Source: Bacillota bacterium
Lineage (GTDB): Bacteria; Bacillota; Clostridia; Acetivibrionales; DTU013
Reading direction: 5' to 3'
Length of the DNA: 64,000 bases
Assembly: GCA_023426125.1 (NCBI GenBank)
Contig: JAFABI010000012.1
Span: forward strand, 62,001 to 126,000
Of this stretch, positions 43,600-51,904 are shown piece after piece. The number at the start of each line of letters is the position of its first letter. The stretch's first letter is position 1. A program made the position numbers and the translations under genes. The notes beneath the pieces were generated by a model. It worked only from the letters and a program-made list of their open reading frames with translations. It ran no database searches and was not told the DNA's origin.

Positions 43600-44634
43600 A
43601 TGCCATCGGAAAAGGCCAGTATGGAAATGATCGCCAAGAAACTGGGAATATCGAAAAACACCGTTTCCCTCGCTTTCCGGGGAATGCCGGGCATAAGCGA
43701 GCAAACCCGGAGGCTCATCATGGATACCGCCAGGCAATACGGCTACGAATACAAAAAGAAAATGCCGCCGCAATCAGCAGCGGCATCCTCCGGAAACATC
43801 TGCCTGGTGCTTTCCAGGTCGCTGTTGAATAAAACCGGTTTCTACAGCCATATTCAATTCGGGATAGAAAATGAAGCAAAAAAGCACCGGCAGAATATCA
43901 TTTTGCATTATTACGACAATACCGCCGTGGAATTTGAAATCCCTTTATGTATAAAAGAAGGGATGATTTCAGGGATTATCACCCTTGGCTCCATAACAAG
44001 GCATACGCTAAAGACCATCGCAGGCTTGGGATTGCCTTTTGTCGTTATCGATGAATACTATGACGATTTTAAACTGGATTATATCCTTACAGATAACGTA
44101 AACGGAGGATTTGCCGCCACGGAACACCTGATCCGCCACGGGCATAAGAGGATAGGCTTTTCAGGGGACATTCACGGTGCGTCCAGCTTTTACGACAGGT
44201 ATCTCGGCTTTCTCAAGGCAATGGAGGTTCACAGTCTTCTTGTAGACACCGCTTTTCTGCTGACGGACGGATGCCTCTATCCTCTGAATGCAAACCGCTT
44301 CAAGCTGCCAGTGGATGAGCCGGGTACCCGCTCCCCTTTCCCCACCGCATTTTTTTGCTGCAATGATTCCGAGGCTTTTGCCCTCTACAGGCTGCTGGCA
44401 GCCGCGGGGTTAAAAGTCCCCGAAGACATATCGGTCATAGGCTTTGACGATGTCGAGACTTCCCGGGAAGTCTCGCCTCAGCTGACTACCATGCATGTTG
44501 AAAAGGAATCCATGGGCAGGAGAGCGGTCAAAAGGCTTCTGGATAAAATGAAGGATACCGGCGGTCTGACGGAAAAAGTCCTATTGCCCACGTACCTGGC
44601 AGAAAGGCAGTCCGTGAGGCATGTAGCAATATAA
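43600..44634 (+). CDS. LacI-family transcriptional regulator (mannosidase)
   Basis: A 344-residue LacI/GalR regulator. The helix-turn-helix MEMIAKKLGISKNTVSLAFR lies at residues 8-27, then a sensor domain with the family segments RIGFSGD and VIGFDDVETS. CAGGAGG precedes the ATG. Divergent orientation to the beta-mannosidase suggests it responds to mannose or manno-oligosaccharides; this is inferred from position. Confidence 0.88.
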   Translation: MPSEKASMEMIAKKLGISKNTVSLAFRGMPGISEQTRRLIMDTARQYGYEYKKKMPPQSAAASSGNICLVLSRSLLNKTGFYSHIQFGIENEAKKHRQNIILHYYDNTAVEFEIPLCIKEGMISGIITLGSITRHTLKTIAGLGLPFVVIDEYYDDFKLDYILTDNVNGGFAATEHLIRHGHKRIGFSGDIHGASSFYDRYLGFLKAMEVHSLLVDTAFLLTDGCLYPLNANRFKLPVDEPGTRSPFPTAFFCCNDSEAFALYRLLAAAGLKVPEDISVIGFDDVETSREVSPQLTTMHVEKESMGRRAVKRLLDKMKDTGGLTEKVLLPTYLAERQSVRHVAI

Positions 44635-44717
44635 GGCGCCGTTCGATATTCTTAATAATTCCGTTCACCTTCAATCGATTTATCGCACACTATTTTTCAA
44701 AATTTCGCACGGGATCA

Positions 44718-44746
44718 TTGTCTTATATTCTCTGCAGCGGTATAAT
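44718..44746 (+). promoter_or_regulatory. Sigma-A promoter of the Phd-Uma2 gene
   Basis: TTGTCT (44718-44723), a 17-base spacer and TATAAT (44741-44746). Transcription would begin near 44753, which excludes the ATG at 44747 as start codon and supports the GTG at 44765. Confidence 0.65.
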
Positions 44747-44764
44747 ATGATTGGAGGTGGTAGT

Positions 44765-45535
44765 GTGAGTTCCATCAAATATCAGGAAGGCCTTGTGGTA
44801 ACCGCAACCGAATTCAAGCAGAATTTCGGTAAATATCTGGAATATACCGAACAGCAGAATGATGTGGTTATCACTAAAAACGGCAATAAAATAGCCAGGC
44901 TGACCCCCTATGTGACCGATATCGAACAGTATTTTACCGTACGTGAAAGAGCGCTGGACTACGAATACGGCGGAAAAAAGGTTTCCTATGAAGAGTTTCT
45001 GGAAATTTCCGAAAAGAGCACCCTGCGAATGGAATTGATCAACGGTGAAATCCATTTGCTGGGCTCTCCCACCGTCGGGCACCAGGAGATCCTTGGAAGA
45101 CTGCACCTTATCTTCAACGAATATTTTAAAGGAAAGAAATGCAGGGTCTTTCTGGCTCCTTTCGACGTACGTTTTAAAAAGAAGGACATCAACGAACCGG
45201 ATGTTATGCAGCCCGACGTTCTGGTCGCCTGTGACCTGAAGGGCAATGTCACGGAAAAAGGGCGATATATGGGCACCCCGACCCTTGTGATTGAAATACT
45301 GTCGGACAGTACGAGAAGCAAGGATATGATTGACAAATTAAACACCTACATGCTGTCGGGGGTGAAGGAATATTGGGTCATTGACACAAAACAGGAAAGC
45401 ATTATGATTTATGATTTTACCGACTTTGGAATTGATACGTTCAAGGTTTTTGAAAAAGAGGCTGTTGCCCGGTCGCAGGTATTCAGCGGACTGTCGGCGG
45501 ATGTAGAAAGCTTGTTTAAAGAGTTGATATATTAA
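44765..45535 (+). CDS. Phd/YefM-like antitoxin domain fused to Uma2 (DUF820) nuclease-like domain
   Basis: A 256-residue protein with two parts. Residues about 10-50 (VVTATEFKQNFGKYLEYTEQ then VVITKNGNKIARLTPY) match Phd/YefM antitoxin N-termini, which dimerise and bind operator DNA. Residues about 75-256 are a Uma2-type PD-(D/E)XK-like domain: ELINGEI, GSPTVGHQEILGRL, MQPDVLV, VIEILSDSTRSKD and GVKEYWVIDT. Separate proteins are the usual case for both. GTG at 44765 follows GGAGGTGGTA. It stands alone with its own promoter. Whether it cuts DNA or regulates itself is unknown. Confidence 0.8.
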   Translation: MSSIKYQEGLVVTATEFKQNFGKYLEYTEQQNDVVITKNGNKIARLTPYVTDIEQYFTVRERALDYEYGGKKVSYEEFLEISEKSTLRMELINGEIHLLGSPTVGHQEILGRLHLIFNEYFKGKKCRVFLAPFDVRFKKKDINEPDVMQPDVLVACDLKGNVTEKGRYMGTPTLVIEILSDSTRSKDMIDKLNTYMLSGVKEYWVIDTKQESIMIYDFTDFGIDTFKVFEKEAVARSQVFSGLSADVESLFKELIY

Positions 45536-45616
45536 AGAGTTGATATAAAGGTGTGGAGCATATGGATAAAGTGGATCGTGGGCATGGATAAAACGCATGG
45601 AGTATGGGAGGCTGCT

Positions 45617-46498
45617 ATGGACGAAACAATTGCCGCAGGCTATCTTCAATGGCCGGCTGCCGGGGACGACCGCATAAAGGTCATGCGATGGGCTGGGGAC
45701 GACCAGATCCTGCCGCACCGGCATGAGTTTATTGAGATCGTTTTTCTGGCGCAGGGTACCTGTATCCATACCTACCATGGAGAAAAGGTCAAACTGATTC
45801 CGGGAGATATTTTTATCATCACTCCCCATGAAGACCATTCCTTTGAAGTCCCCTCACAGACAGTGATATACAACTGCCTTTTTTATCCCGACGCCCTTGG
45901 GGCGGATTGGGACAGGCTAAAACTGGAGAAAGGCATCTATGACCTTCTGATCGTCGAGCCGTTTTACCGTCCTGAGGAAGGCCATCAGGACATATTGCAC
46001 ATGACCCCTGAGGAGATTGACGCCCTGAAGACAATTCTGGACAGTATGCTCGCCGAGCAGGAAAATAGGTCGGAAGGCTTTGAACTGATGCAAAAGGCGA
46101 ATTTGATCCGTTTCCTGTGCTCCCTGGGGAGGATATGGAAAAAGCAATTCGGCACAGGGGGCAAGCTGTATTCCAACCGCAGGAACATGATGGCCGAGGC
46201 CATGGCATACATCGAAGAAAATACGAAGGAAGATATGAAAATCGAAATGCTGGCATCCAGAGCGTATTTAAGCCCCAGCTATTTCCGAAGGCTCTTCCGG
46301 GAAACCACGGGGCTTACACCCATCGAATATATCAACGGCCTGCGGATATCAAAGGCGAAACAACTGCTGGAAAGGGAAAACCTGTCCGTCACCGAAGCGG
46401 GTGAAGCAGTGGGGATCAATGACCCCAACTACTTTGCCAAAATATTCAAGTCCGTCACCGGTATGACCCCTACGGAGTATAAACGGAAGTTCAAATAG
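45617..46498 (+). CDS. AraC-family regulator with cupin sensor
   Basis: A 293-residue regulator. The N-terminal cupin (LPHRHEFIEIVFLAQGTCIH, ITPHEDHSFEVP) binds a small ligand, and two helix-turn-helix motifs end the protein (LSPSYFRRLFRETTG and INDPNYFAKIFKSVTGMTPT). ATG at 45617 follows GGGAGG; the frame is open further upstream. It precedes the second URO-D-like gene by about 240 bases on the same strand and may regulate it. Confidence 0.87.
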   Translation: MDETIAAGYLQWPAAGDDRIKVMRWAGDDQILPHRHEFIEIVFLAQGTCIHTYHGEKVKLIPGDIFIITPHEDHSFEVPSQTVIYNCLFYPDALGADWDRLKLEKGIYDLLIVEPFYRPEEGHQDILHMTPEEIDALKTILDSMLAEQENRSEGFELMQKANLIRFLCSLGRIWKKQFGTGGKLYSNRRNMMAEAMAYIEENTKEDMKIEMLASRAYLSPSYFRRLFRETTGLTPIEYINGLRISKAKQLLERENLSVTEAGEAVGINDPNYFAKIFKSVTGMTPTEYKRKFK

Positions 46499-46737
46499 TT
46501 AACGGCCTGCCGTACAGTCAGGCATATTCCCGGTATACCTTTTTCATCCAACTTGTATAGCAAAAGAGGTTCACCAGTCACCCTACAGGTATTATCCAAA
46601 TAAATACATCATAGAAAAATACTGATTTATGAGTGAATTTTTCTATGTTGCGCCTCCGGAGGTCTGATATCATAAACTTGAAGCCAGCGCTTGCAAGCGC
46701 TGCAAGAAAATATGAGAAGGTATCCGGAGGTTTCATT

Positions 46738-47823
46738 ATGACAAACAGGGAAAGAGAAAATCTGACTTTATCCTTTGGAAAGCCTCAGGACAGGGGCTCG
46801 GTTGAAGAGACCTTCTATCCGTGGACGCTGACGGTAAAGAGATTCGAGCAGGAGGGTCTGTGGGCCGGCCTCTTCGATGGGCCGAAAGACACCGCAAAGG
46901 ATCTTGCACCCGAAGAAGCCCTGCTGGAAAAATACTTGAGTGTAAAATGGAGCGAAGGTGTTTATGGGTATGAAAAGCACCTGGGCTTCGACCCTGTCCG
47001 CAGAGTCGGCTTTACGCTGCCTTTCAGGCGCCTTGAACACCAGGCCGTGAAAGATATGGATGATTGGAAGCGCTTGAAAGAACAAGGGGAGAATGAGCTT
47101 CAGAAGTATTTTACCAATGCGAATATCCAAAAAGCCTATAGCCCTTTGAAGGAAGGCCATGACAAAGGCGATTATTCCGTCAGGATGAATATCGAAGGTT
47201 TTTTCTGGACCGCAAGGGAGCTTATGGGGATTGAAGCCCATATGTTTGCATTCTATGACATGCCCGAACTAATTCATGACATCAATGAATACATCGTATC
47301 AGTATATCTTGACAAGCTGATTCAGGTGCTTGAAGTTCTTCCTGCGGACGTCGTGTATATCATGGAGGACCTGAGCGGAAAAAATGGGCCGATGCTTTCA
47401 CCGGCACAATTTGACGAATTTGTGGGCAGCTATTACAAAAGGCTTATCCCCCTATTGAAGCAAAAGGGTGTAAGGCATGTGTTTGTAGACACCGACGGGG
47501 ATTTTCAAAAGCTTATACCCAATTTTATATCCGCAGGCGTCGAAGGCTTCCTGCCTATGGATGTCAACGCGGGGATGGACATTGTAAAGGTGCGCAGGGA
47601 GTTCCCGAAGCTGAAATTCATCGGCGCTTATAACAAGCTTTGTATTGCCGACGGCAAGGAAGCCATTGACGCGGAGTTTGACAGAGTTCTTCCCGTCGTA
47701 AGGCAAGGAGGCTACATCCCGGGATGCGACCACCAGGTGGCTCCTTCTACGTCGCTGGAAAATTACAGGTACTATATAAGCAGGCTGAAACAGGTGATGA
47801 AACAGGCGGGAGCGGATTTATGA
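46738..47823 (+). CDS. Uroporphyrinogen decarboxylase-superfamily protein, variant site
   Basis: A 361-residue barrel of the URO-D superfamily, with VVYIMEDLSGKNGPMLSPAQ and a PSTSLENYRYYISR C-terminal motif. Unlike the protein at 31141, the zinc HxC motif is replaced by VDTDGD (250-255), while a Cys330 is kept in GYIPGCDHQ. It is therefore unlikely to be a standard zinc methyltransferase or heme-pathway decarboxylase. GGAGG precedes the ATG at 46738. Context (AraC upstream, sugar ABC importer downstream) suggests a sugar-related role. Confidence 0.75.
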   Translation: MTNRERENLTLSFGKPQDRGSVEETFYPWTLTVKRFEQEGLWAGLFDGPKDTAKDLAPEEALLEKYLSVKWSEGVYGYEKHLGFDPVRRVGFTLPFRRLEHQAVKDMDDWKRLKEQGENELQKYFTNANIQKAYSPLKEGHDKGDYSVRMNIEGFFWTARELMGIEAHMFAFYDMPELIHDINEYIVSVYLDKLIQVLEVLPADVVYIMEDLSGKNGPMLSPAQFDEFVGSYYKRLIPLLKQKGVRHVFVDTDGDFQKLIPNFISAGVEGFLPMDVNAGMDIVKVRREFPKLKFIGAYNKLCIADGKEAIDAEFDRVLPVVRQGGYIPGCDHQVAPSTSLENYRYYISRLKQVMKQAGADL

Positions 47824-48257
47824 CCTGCAATTACAATTTTTCCAAGCCCTGATGACGGCAATTAGCGGCTTCCTGGTTAATTTCATAAAGCTTCAGGCGC
47901 CAAATTAATAATTTAACTCTGGCCTGTTAGGAGATCCAGTCCTATCAGGCCATTTACCTTTTCAAGTGAAAAAGAGACTGTCCCAAAATATACGGACACG
48001 CATTGCGCGCTACCCAATACTTTTTAAACATTTCTGTAATGGCATCCTCCTCTCGTTTATTTTTACATCACCCAATTTTTTCAATCTCTACATATGTTTT
48101 ATTTTCTACATCCTGTATGATACACTTAAATCAAGGCTCTCAGACTTTTATTGGCTTTAGCGCCGAAATACAAAAAACAGGAGAAACCAGTATGTTTACG
48201 TGAAATATTATACCGTGCTACCATGATGCTGAAAGGAAAATTATTAGAGATGGAGGA
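47824..48257. other. Intergenic region before the solute-binding protein
   Basis: A hairpin terminator-like element lies at 47921-47951. About 47966-48010 has a GAGACTGTCCCAAAATA stretch followed by ACGGACACGCATTGCGCGC, a degenerate family A-like arm similar to 49905-49935. The rest is AT-rich and must hold the promoter for the importer genes, but I cannot place hexamers with confidence. Confidence 0.5.
47921..47951 (+). terminator. Terminator-like hairpin after the URO-D-like gene
   Basis: GGCCTGTTAGGA and TCCTATCAGGCC pair around a short loop, about 100 bases past the stop codon. A modest T-rich tail (ATTTACCTTTTC) follows. Confidence 0.5.
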
Positions 48258-48266
48258 ATGTACAAG

Positions 48267-49890
48267 ATGGTAAGAAGATTTATTTCAGGAATGGCAGCTG
48301 TTTCATTATGTACCGCTTTATTGGCAGGCTGTGGAAGCAGCTCGCAAACACCCGGCGGTTCGTCCGTTCAAGAGTCAAGCGCCGGTACTACCGCTGCACA
48401 GCAATCAACGGAGCCGGCACAGCCTTACGGTGATACCGGCGGGCTGAAGCTTCCGGTCGTTGATAAAGAGGTAACGGTGACATGGATGGTTTCAAGCGAA
48501 TTCCAGGAAGCAAATGCGAAGGATGTTATTAAGGAAATCGGAGCCAGGACCGGTGTCACCCTCAATATTCAAAGCTACCCCAATTCAAGCTATGCCGACA
48601 AGCTTCAAATCACACTGGCTTCCGGAAATCTTCCCGACATAATTTCACAGGGAAGATTGGATGAACTCAACAAGCTTGGCGCACAGGGTGCTTTTGTTGC
48701 CATCAATAAGTATGCCGACCAGCTTCCGAATTTCAAAAGCCTCTATATGGACAATGATGAAAACAACTGGGTCATGAAATCCTATTCCGATGACCAGGGA
48801 AATATCTATACCTGGCCGGTATATGGCTTAAACAGGGATGTAAACCATGGTTTTCTCTATAGAAAGGATATTTTCGACAAAAACAATATCGCTGAATGGA
48901 CCAATACGGACGAGTTCTATGCTGCTTTGAAAAAACTGAAGGAGATTTATCCCGACTCAATCCCCTATGTCTCAAAAACAAAGGAACTCATCCTGAAAGA
49001 TTGGGCATATGGTTGGGGAATCGGTTCCCTTCGCTCCCCCCGCATACTACGATGAGGCGGCAAAAACATGGAAACTGGCTACGATACAGCCTGAATTCAA
49101 AGCGATGATCGACTTCATGAAAAAGCTTTATAATGAAGGCTTGCTGGATCCTGAATTTATCACGGACACCCAGGCGTCCTGGACCGCCAAGCTGACTGAA
49201 AAAGAGAAGTCCTTTGTCACCTACGACTGGATCGGAAGGCTCGACATGTTCTATGAACAGGTAAAGGATACCATCCCCGAATATGATTTGCGGTATGCAA
49301 ATCCTGTAGGGCCTACCGGCAACATCCGCTCGCTTTCGAAGATCATGGATTTCGGAAATGCCATTGCCAACGGCAAAAATGCTCTGGCTGCCCTGAAAAT
49401 GATGGATTACCTCACAAGCCCTTCCGGCAGCGAATTAATTACAATGGGTATTAAAGACAAGCATTTTCTTTTAGGCCCGGACGGCAAGGTGCAATACCCA
49501 TCCATCACCGATGTTGCAAAAGTTGAAATCACAACTCTGGAAGACCGGTTTGGCGCATGGATTCAGGGTATGTACCTGAAGGTTGACCCAAGAAGCGCAT
49601 ATTTCAACTATACCGAAAAAGAGCAGGATGCACAGGATAAAATTAATGCAGGGAAAAAGTATGAAGCGCTTGATCCCGTATTAAAATATACCAACGAAGA
49701 AACCTCGACCGTCGCTGAGCTTACCCAGGTGATTGAAAAAGCAGGAAATGAATTCGCAATTCAATACATCCTGGATAAAAAATATGGCGAAGCTCAATGG
49801 AACGAGTGGCTTGCAAAGGCGGAAAAGCTTGGCGCAAAGAAGCTTGAAGAAACGCATAATGCGGCGCAAAAGCGGTTTGATTCGAATTAA
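48267..49890 (+). pseudogene. Sugar ABC importer binding lipoprotein, frame-broken
   Basis: An extracellular solute-binding lipoprotein of the LplA type: signal ending in LLAGCGSSS (lipobox Cys), then VTVTWMVSSEFQEANAKDVI and more, about 540 residues in all. The reading frame changes by +1 between about 49010 and 49035. The first frame (to 49055) ends with WAYGWGIGSLRSP, and the second resumes with VPFAPPAYYDEAAKTW and runs to 49890. An extra G in GGGGAATCGG would explain it. It may be a sequencing error or a real inactivation. Permease genes follow, so the ORF is the import specificity component. Confidence 0.8.
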
Positions 49891-49899
49891 GACAGCATG

Positions 49900-49950
49900 G
49901 GGGCTGTTTCAAAATACGCGGACACGCAATCCGCTTTTTGAGACAGCCCC
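49900..49950. repeat. Imperfect inverted repeat between binding protein and permease genes
   Basis: GGGGCTGTTTCAAAA and TTTTTGAGACAGCCCC are inverted around a core with CGCGGACACGCAATCCGC, which resembles a family A arm. It follows the binding-protein stop codon by ten bases; such hairpins between a binding protein and its permeases can reduce read-through so that binding protein is made in excess. Confidence 0.6.
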
Positions 49951-49988
49951 GCCATTTAAATAAAGCAAAAAGATAGGAGATAAAAGCC

Positions 49989-50927
49989 TTGAAAGCAGCA
50001 TCCATAAAACCGGTATCAAAATCAAACAGGATCATGAGGCACATAATTAAAGACAGGCATCTGCTGATCATACTTCTCCCCTGCATCATTTTTTATGCCA
50101 TATTCCGCTATGGGCCGATGTTTGGCATCGTAATGGCTTTTCAAAAATACGGGATATACCTGGGATTCCTCAAAAGCCCATGGGTAGGCTTCGAGAATTT
50201 TCAGAAATTTTTCGGCGGTACGGATTTTCTGCTGCTTTTCAAAAACACCTTTCTGCTGGGGCTTTACAATCTCCTGTGGACATTTCCCTTCCCGGTGATC
50301 TTTGCCATATTTTTAAACGAGGTCAGGAACGACAGATTTAAGAAAGGTATTCAAACCATAAGCTATCTGCCATCCTTTCTTTCCATCGTTATTGTTTGCA
50401 GCATGGTGATTGATTTTCTCTCTCCAAGCCACGGAATCATTAATACACTAATTTCATCCCTGGGATTTGAGAGGCAATATTTTATGATCAAGCCCGAATG
50501 GTTCAGAACCGTCTATATCAGCTCGGAAATCTGGAGTGCAACAGGCTTTGGAGCTATTATATACCTTGCTTCGCTATCTGCTATAGATCCTACATTGTAT
50601 GAAGCTGGAAAAGTTGACGGCTGCAGCAGGTTCAGATCAATCTGGCATATTACGCTTCCGGGAATATTCCCGACCATTGCAACAATGTTTATCTTAAGGT
50701 CGGGAAATACGTTCCGCATAGGATTTGAAAAGGTTTTATTGCTGTATACGCCGACAACCTACAAGGTTGCCGATGTTTTCTCAACCTACGTTTACAGGAA
50801 GGGCCTGTTGGAATCCAATTACAGCTATGCTGCTGCAGTAGGTTTTTTTGAATCTCTCGTAGCATTGATCTTATTATTGATTACAAATAAAATCAGCAGG
50901 AAATTAAGCGAGCAGAGCTTGTGGTAA
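49989..50927 (+). CDS. ABC importer permease, LplB type
   Basis: A 312-residue membrane protein with six hydrophobic helices and the cytoplasmic EAA-type loop (YEAGKVDGCSRFRSIWHITLPGIFP), the site contacting the ATPase. Start is TTG at 49989, with AGGAGA nine bases upstream. It pairs with the next permease to import an oligosaccharide or sugar; no ATPase gene is present, as is usual for these CUT1 systems, which share MsmX-type ATPases. Confidence 0.9.
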   Translation: MKAASIKPVSKSNRIMRHIIKDRHLLIILLPCIIFYAIFRYGPMFGIVMAFQKYGIYLGFLKSPWVGFENFQKFFGGTDFLLLFKNTFLLGLYNLLWTFPFPVIFAIFLNEVRNDRFKKGIQTISYLPSFLSIVIVCSMVIDFLSPSHGIINTLISSLGFERQYFMIKPEWFRTVYISSEIWSATGFGAIIYLASLSAIDPTLYEAGKVDGCSRFRSIWHITLPGIFPTIATMFILRSGNTFRIGFEKVLLLYTPTTYKVADVFSTYVYRKGLLESNYSYAAAVGFFESLVALILLLITNKISRKLSEQSLW

Positions 50928-50945
50928 GCAGAGGGAGTGACGTAA

Positions 50946-51803
50946 ATGATAAAGAAAATAACTTTGTTTGATATCCTAAATGGCTTTTTTCTGATCCTTA
51001 TCAGTGCAATCATGCTTTATCCGGTGGTATACATCGTTTCAATATCCTTCAGCGATACCATCCATATTGTCCAGAACAGGATCACCTTCTATCCCAGGGG
51101 TTTTAATGTCGACGCCTATAAAATGATCCTGGCGGACCCAAGGATACCCCGCGCGTACCTGAATACAGTTTTTTACACTGCGGTGGGGACAACGGTCAAT
51201 CTATTCATGACAGCAATTGCGGCATACCCACTTTCAAAAAAAGGCCTGTTCGGAAGAAAGTTTTTTTTGACTGCAATCGTCGTTACCATGTTCTTTAACG
51301 GAGGTATGATACCTTCCTACATCATTGTCCAGAAGTTAGGCCTGATTGATACCTTCTGGGCGCTTGTCATCCCCAATGCGATATGGACAATGGAGCTGCT
51401 GATCCTGAAAAGCTTTTATGAGTCAATTTCTCCAAGCTTGTATGAAGCGGCTTTTATCGATGGCGCCTCCGAATACAGGATATTGTTCAGCATTATCATC
51501 CCCACTTCAAAGGCGGCTCTGGCGTCCATCGCCCTGTTCTATTTCATGGGTCACTGGAACAGCTTTTTTTTACCGCTGATTTATTTGAATGACTCCAAAA
51601 AATTCCCCTTGCAGATTGTATTAAGGGACATGCTGATCTTTGATACCGCAAAGGAAAGCAATCTGATCGAACAGGCAAAGATGACCCCGGAAGCTATGAA
51701 GAATGCCACCATATTTCTTTCCATGGTTCCGGTGCTGGTGGTATATCCTTTTGCTCAAAAATATTTTGCAAAAGGCGTAATGCTGGGTTCGGTGAAAGGA
51801 TGA
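50946..51803 (+). CDS. ABC importer permease, LplC/YtcP type
   Basis: A 285-residue membrane protein with six helices and an EAA loop (YEAAFIDGASEYRILFSIII). GGGAGTGACGTAA precedes the ATG. It lies 18 bases after its partner permease gene and completes the CUT1 importer with the binding protein at 48267. Confidence 0.9.
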   Translation: MIKKITLFDILNGFFLILISAIMLYPVVYIVSISFSDTIHIVQNRITFYPRGFNVDAYKMILADPRIPRAYLNTVFYTAVGTTVNLFMTAIAAYPLSKKGLFGRKFFLTAIVVTMFFNGGMIPSYIIVQKLGLIDTFWALVIPNAIWTMELLILKSFYESISPSLYEAAFIDGASEYRILFSIIIPTSKAALASIALFYFMGHWNSFFLPLIYLNDSKKFPLQIVLRDMLIFDTAKESNLIEQAKMTPEAMKNATIFLSMVPVLVVYPFAQKYFAKGVMLGSVKG

Positions 51804-51904
51804 TTTGAAAACCCGGCGCGAGTAGTTTATAATATATGATATCATACAGGGAACGCAGTTATGGCTTTGCAGCAGAATTATAGCAAATTTGCGGAAGGTG
51901 CACT

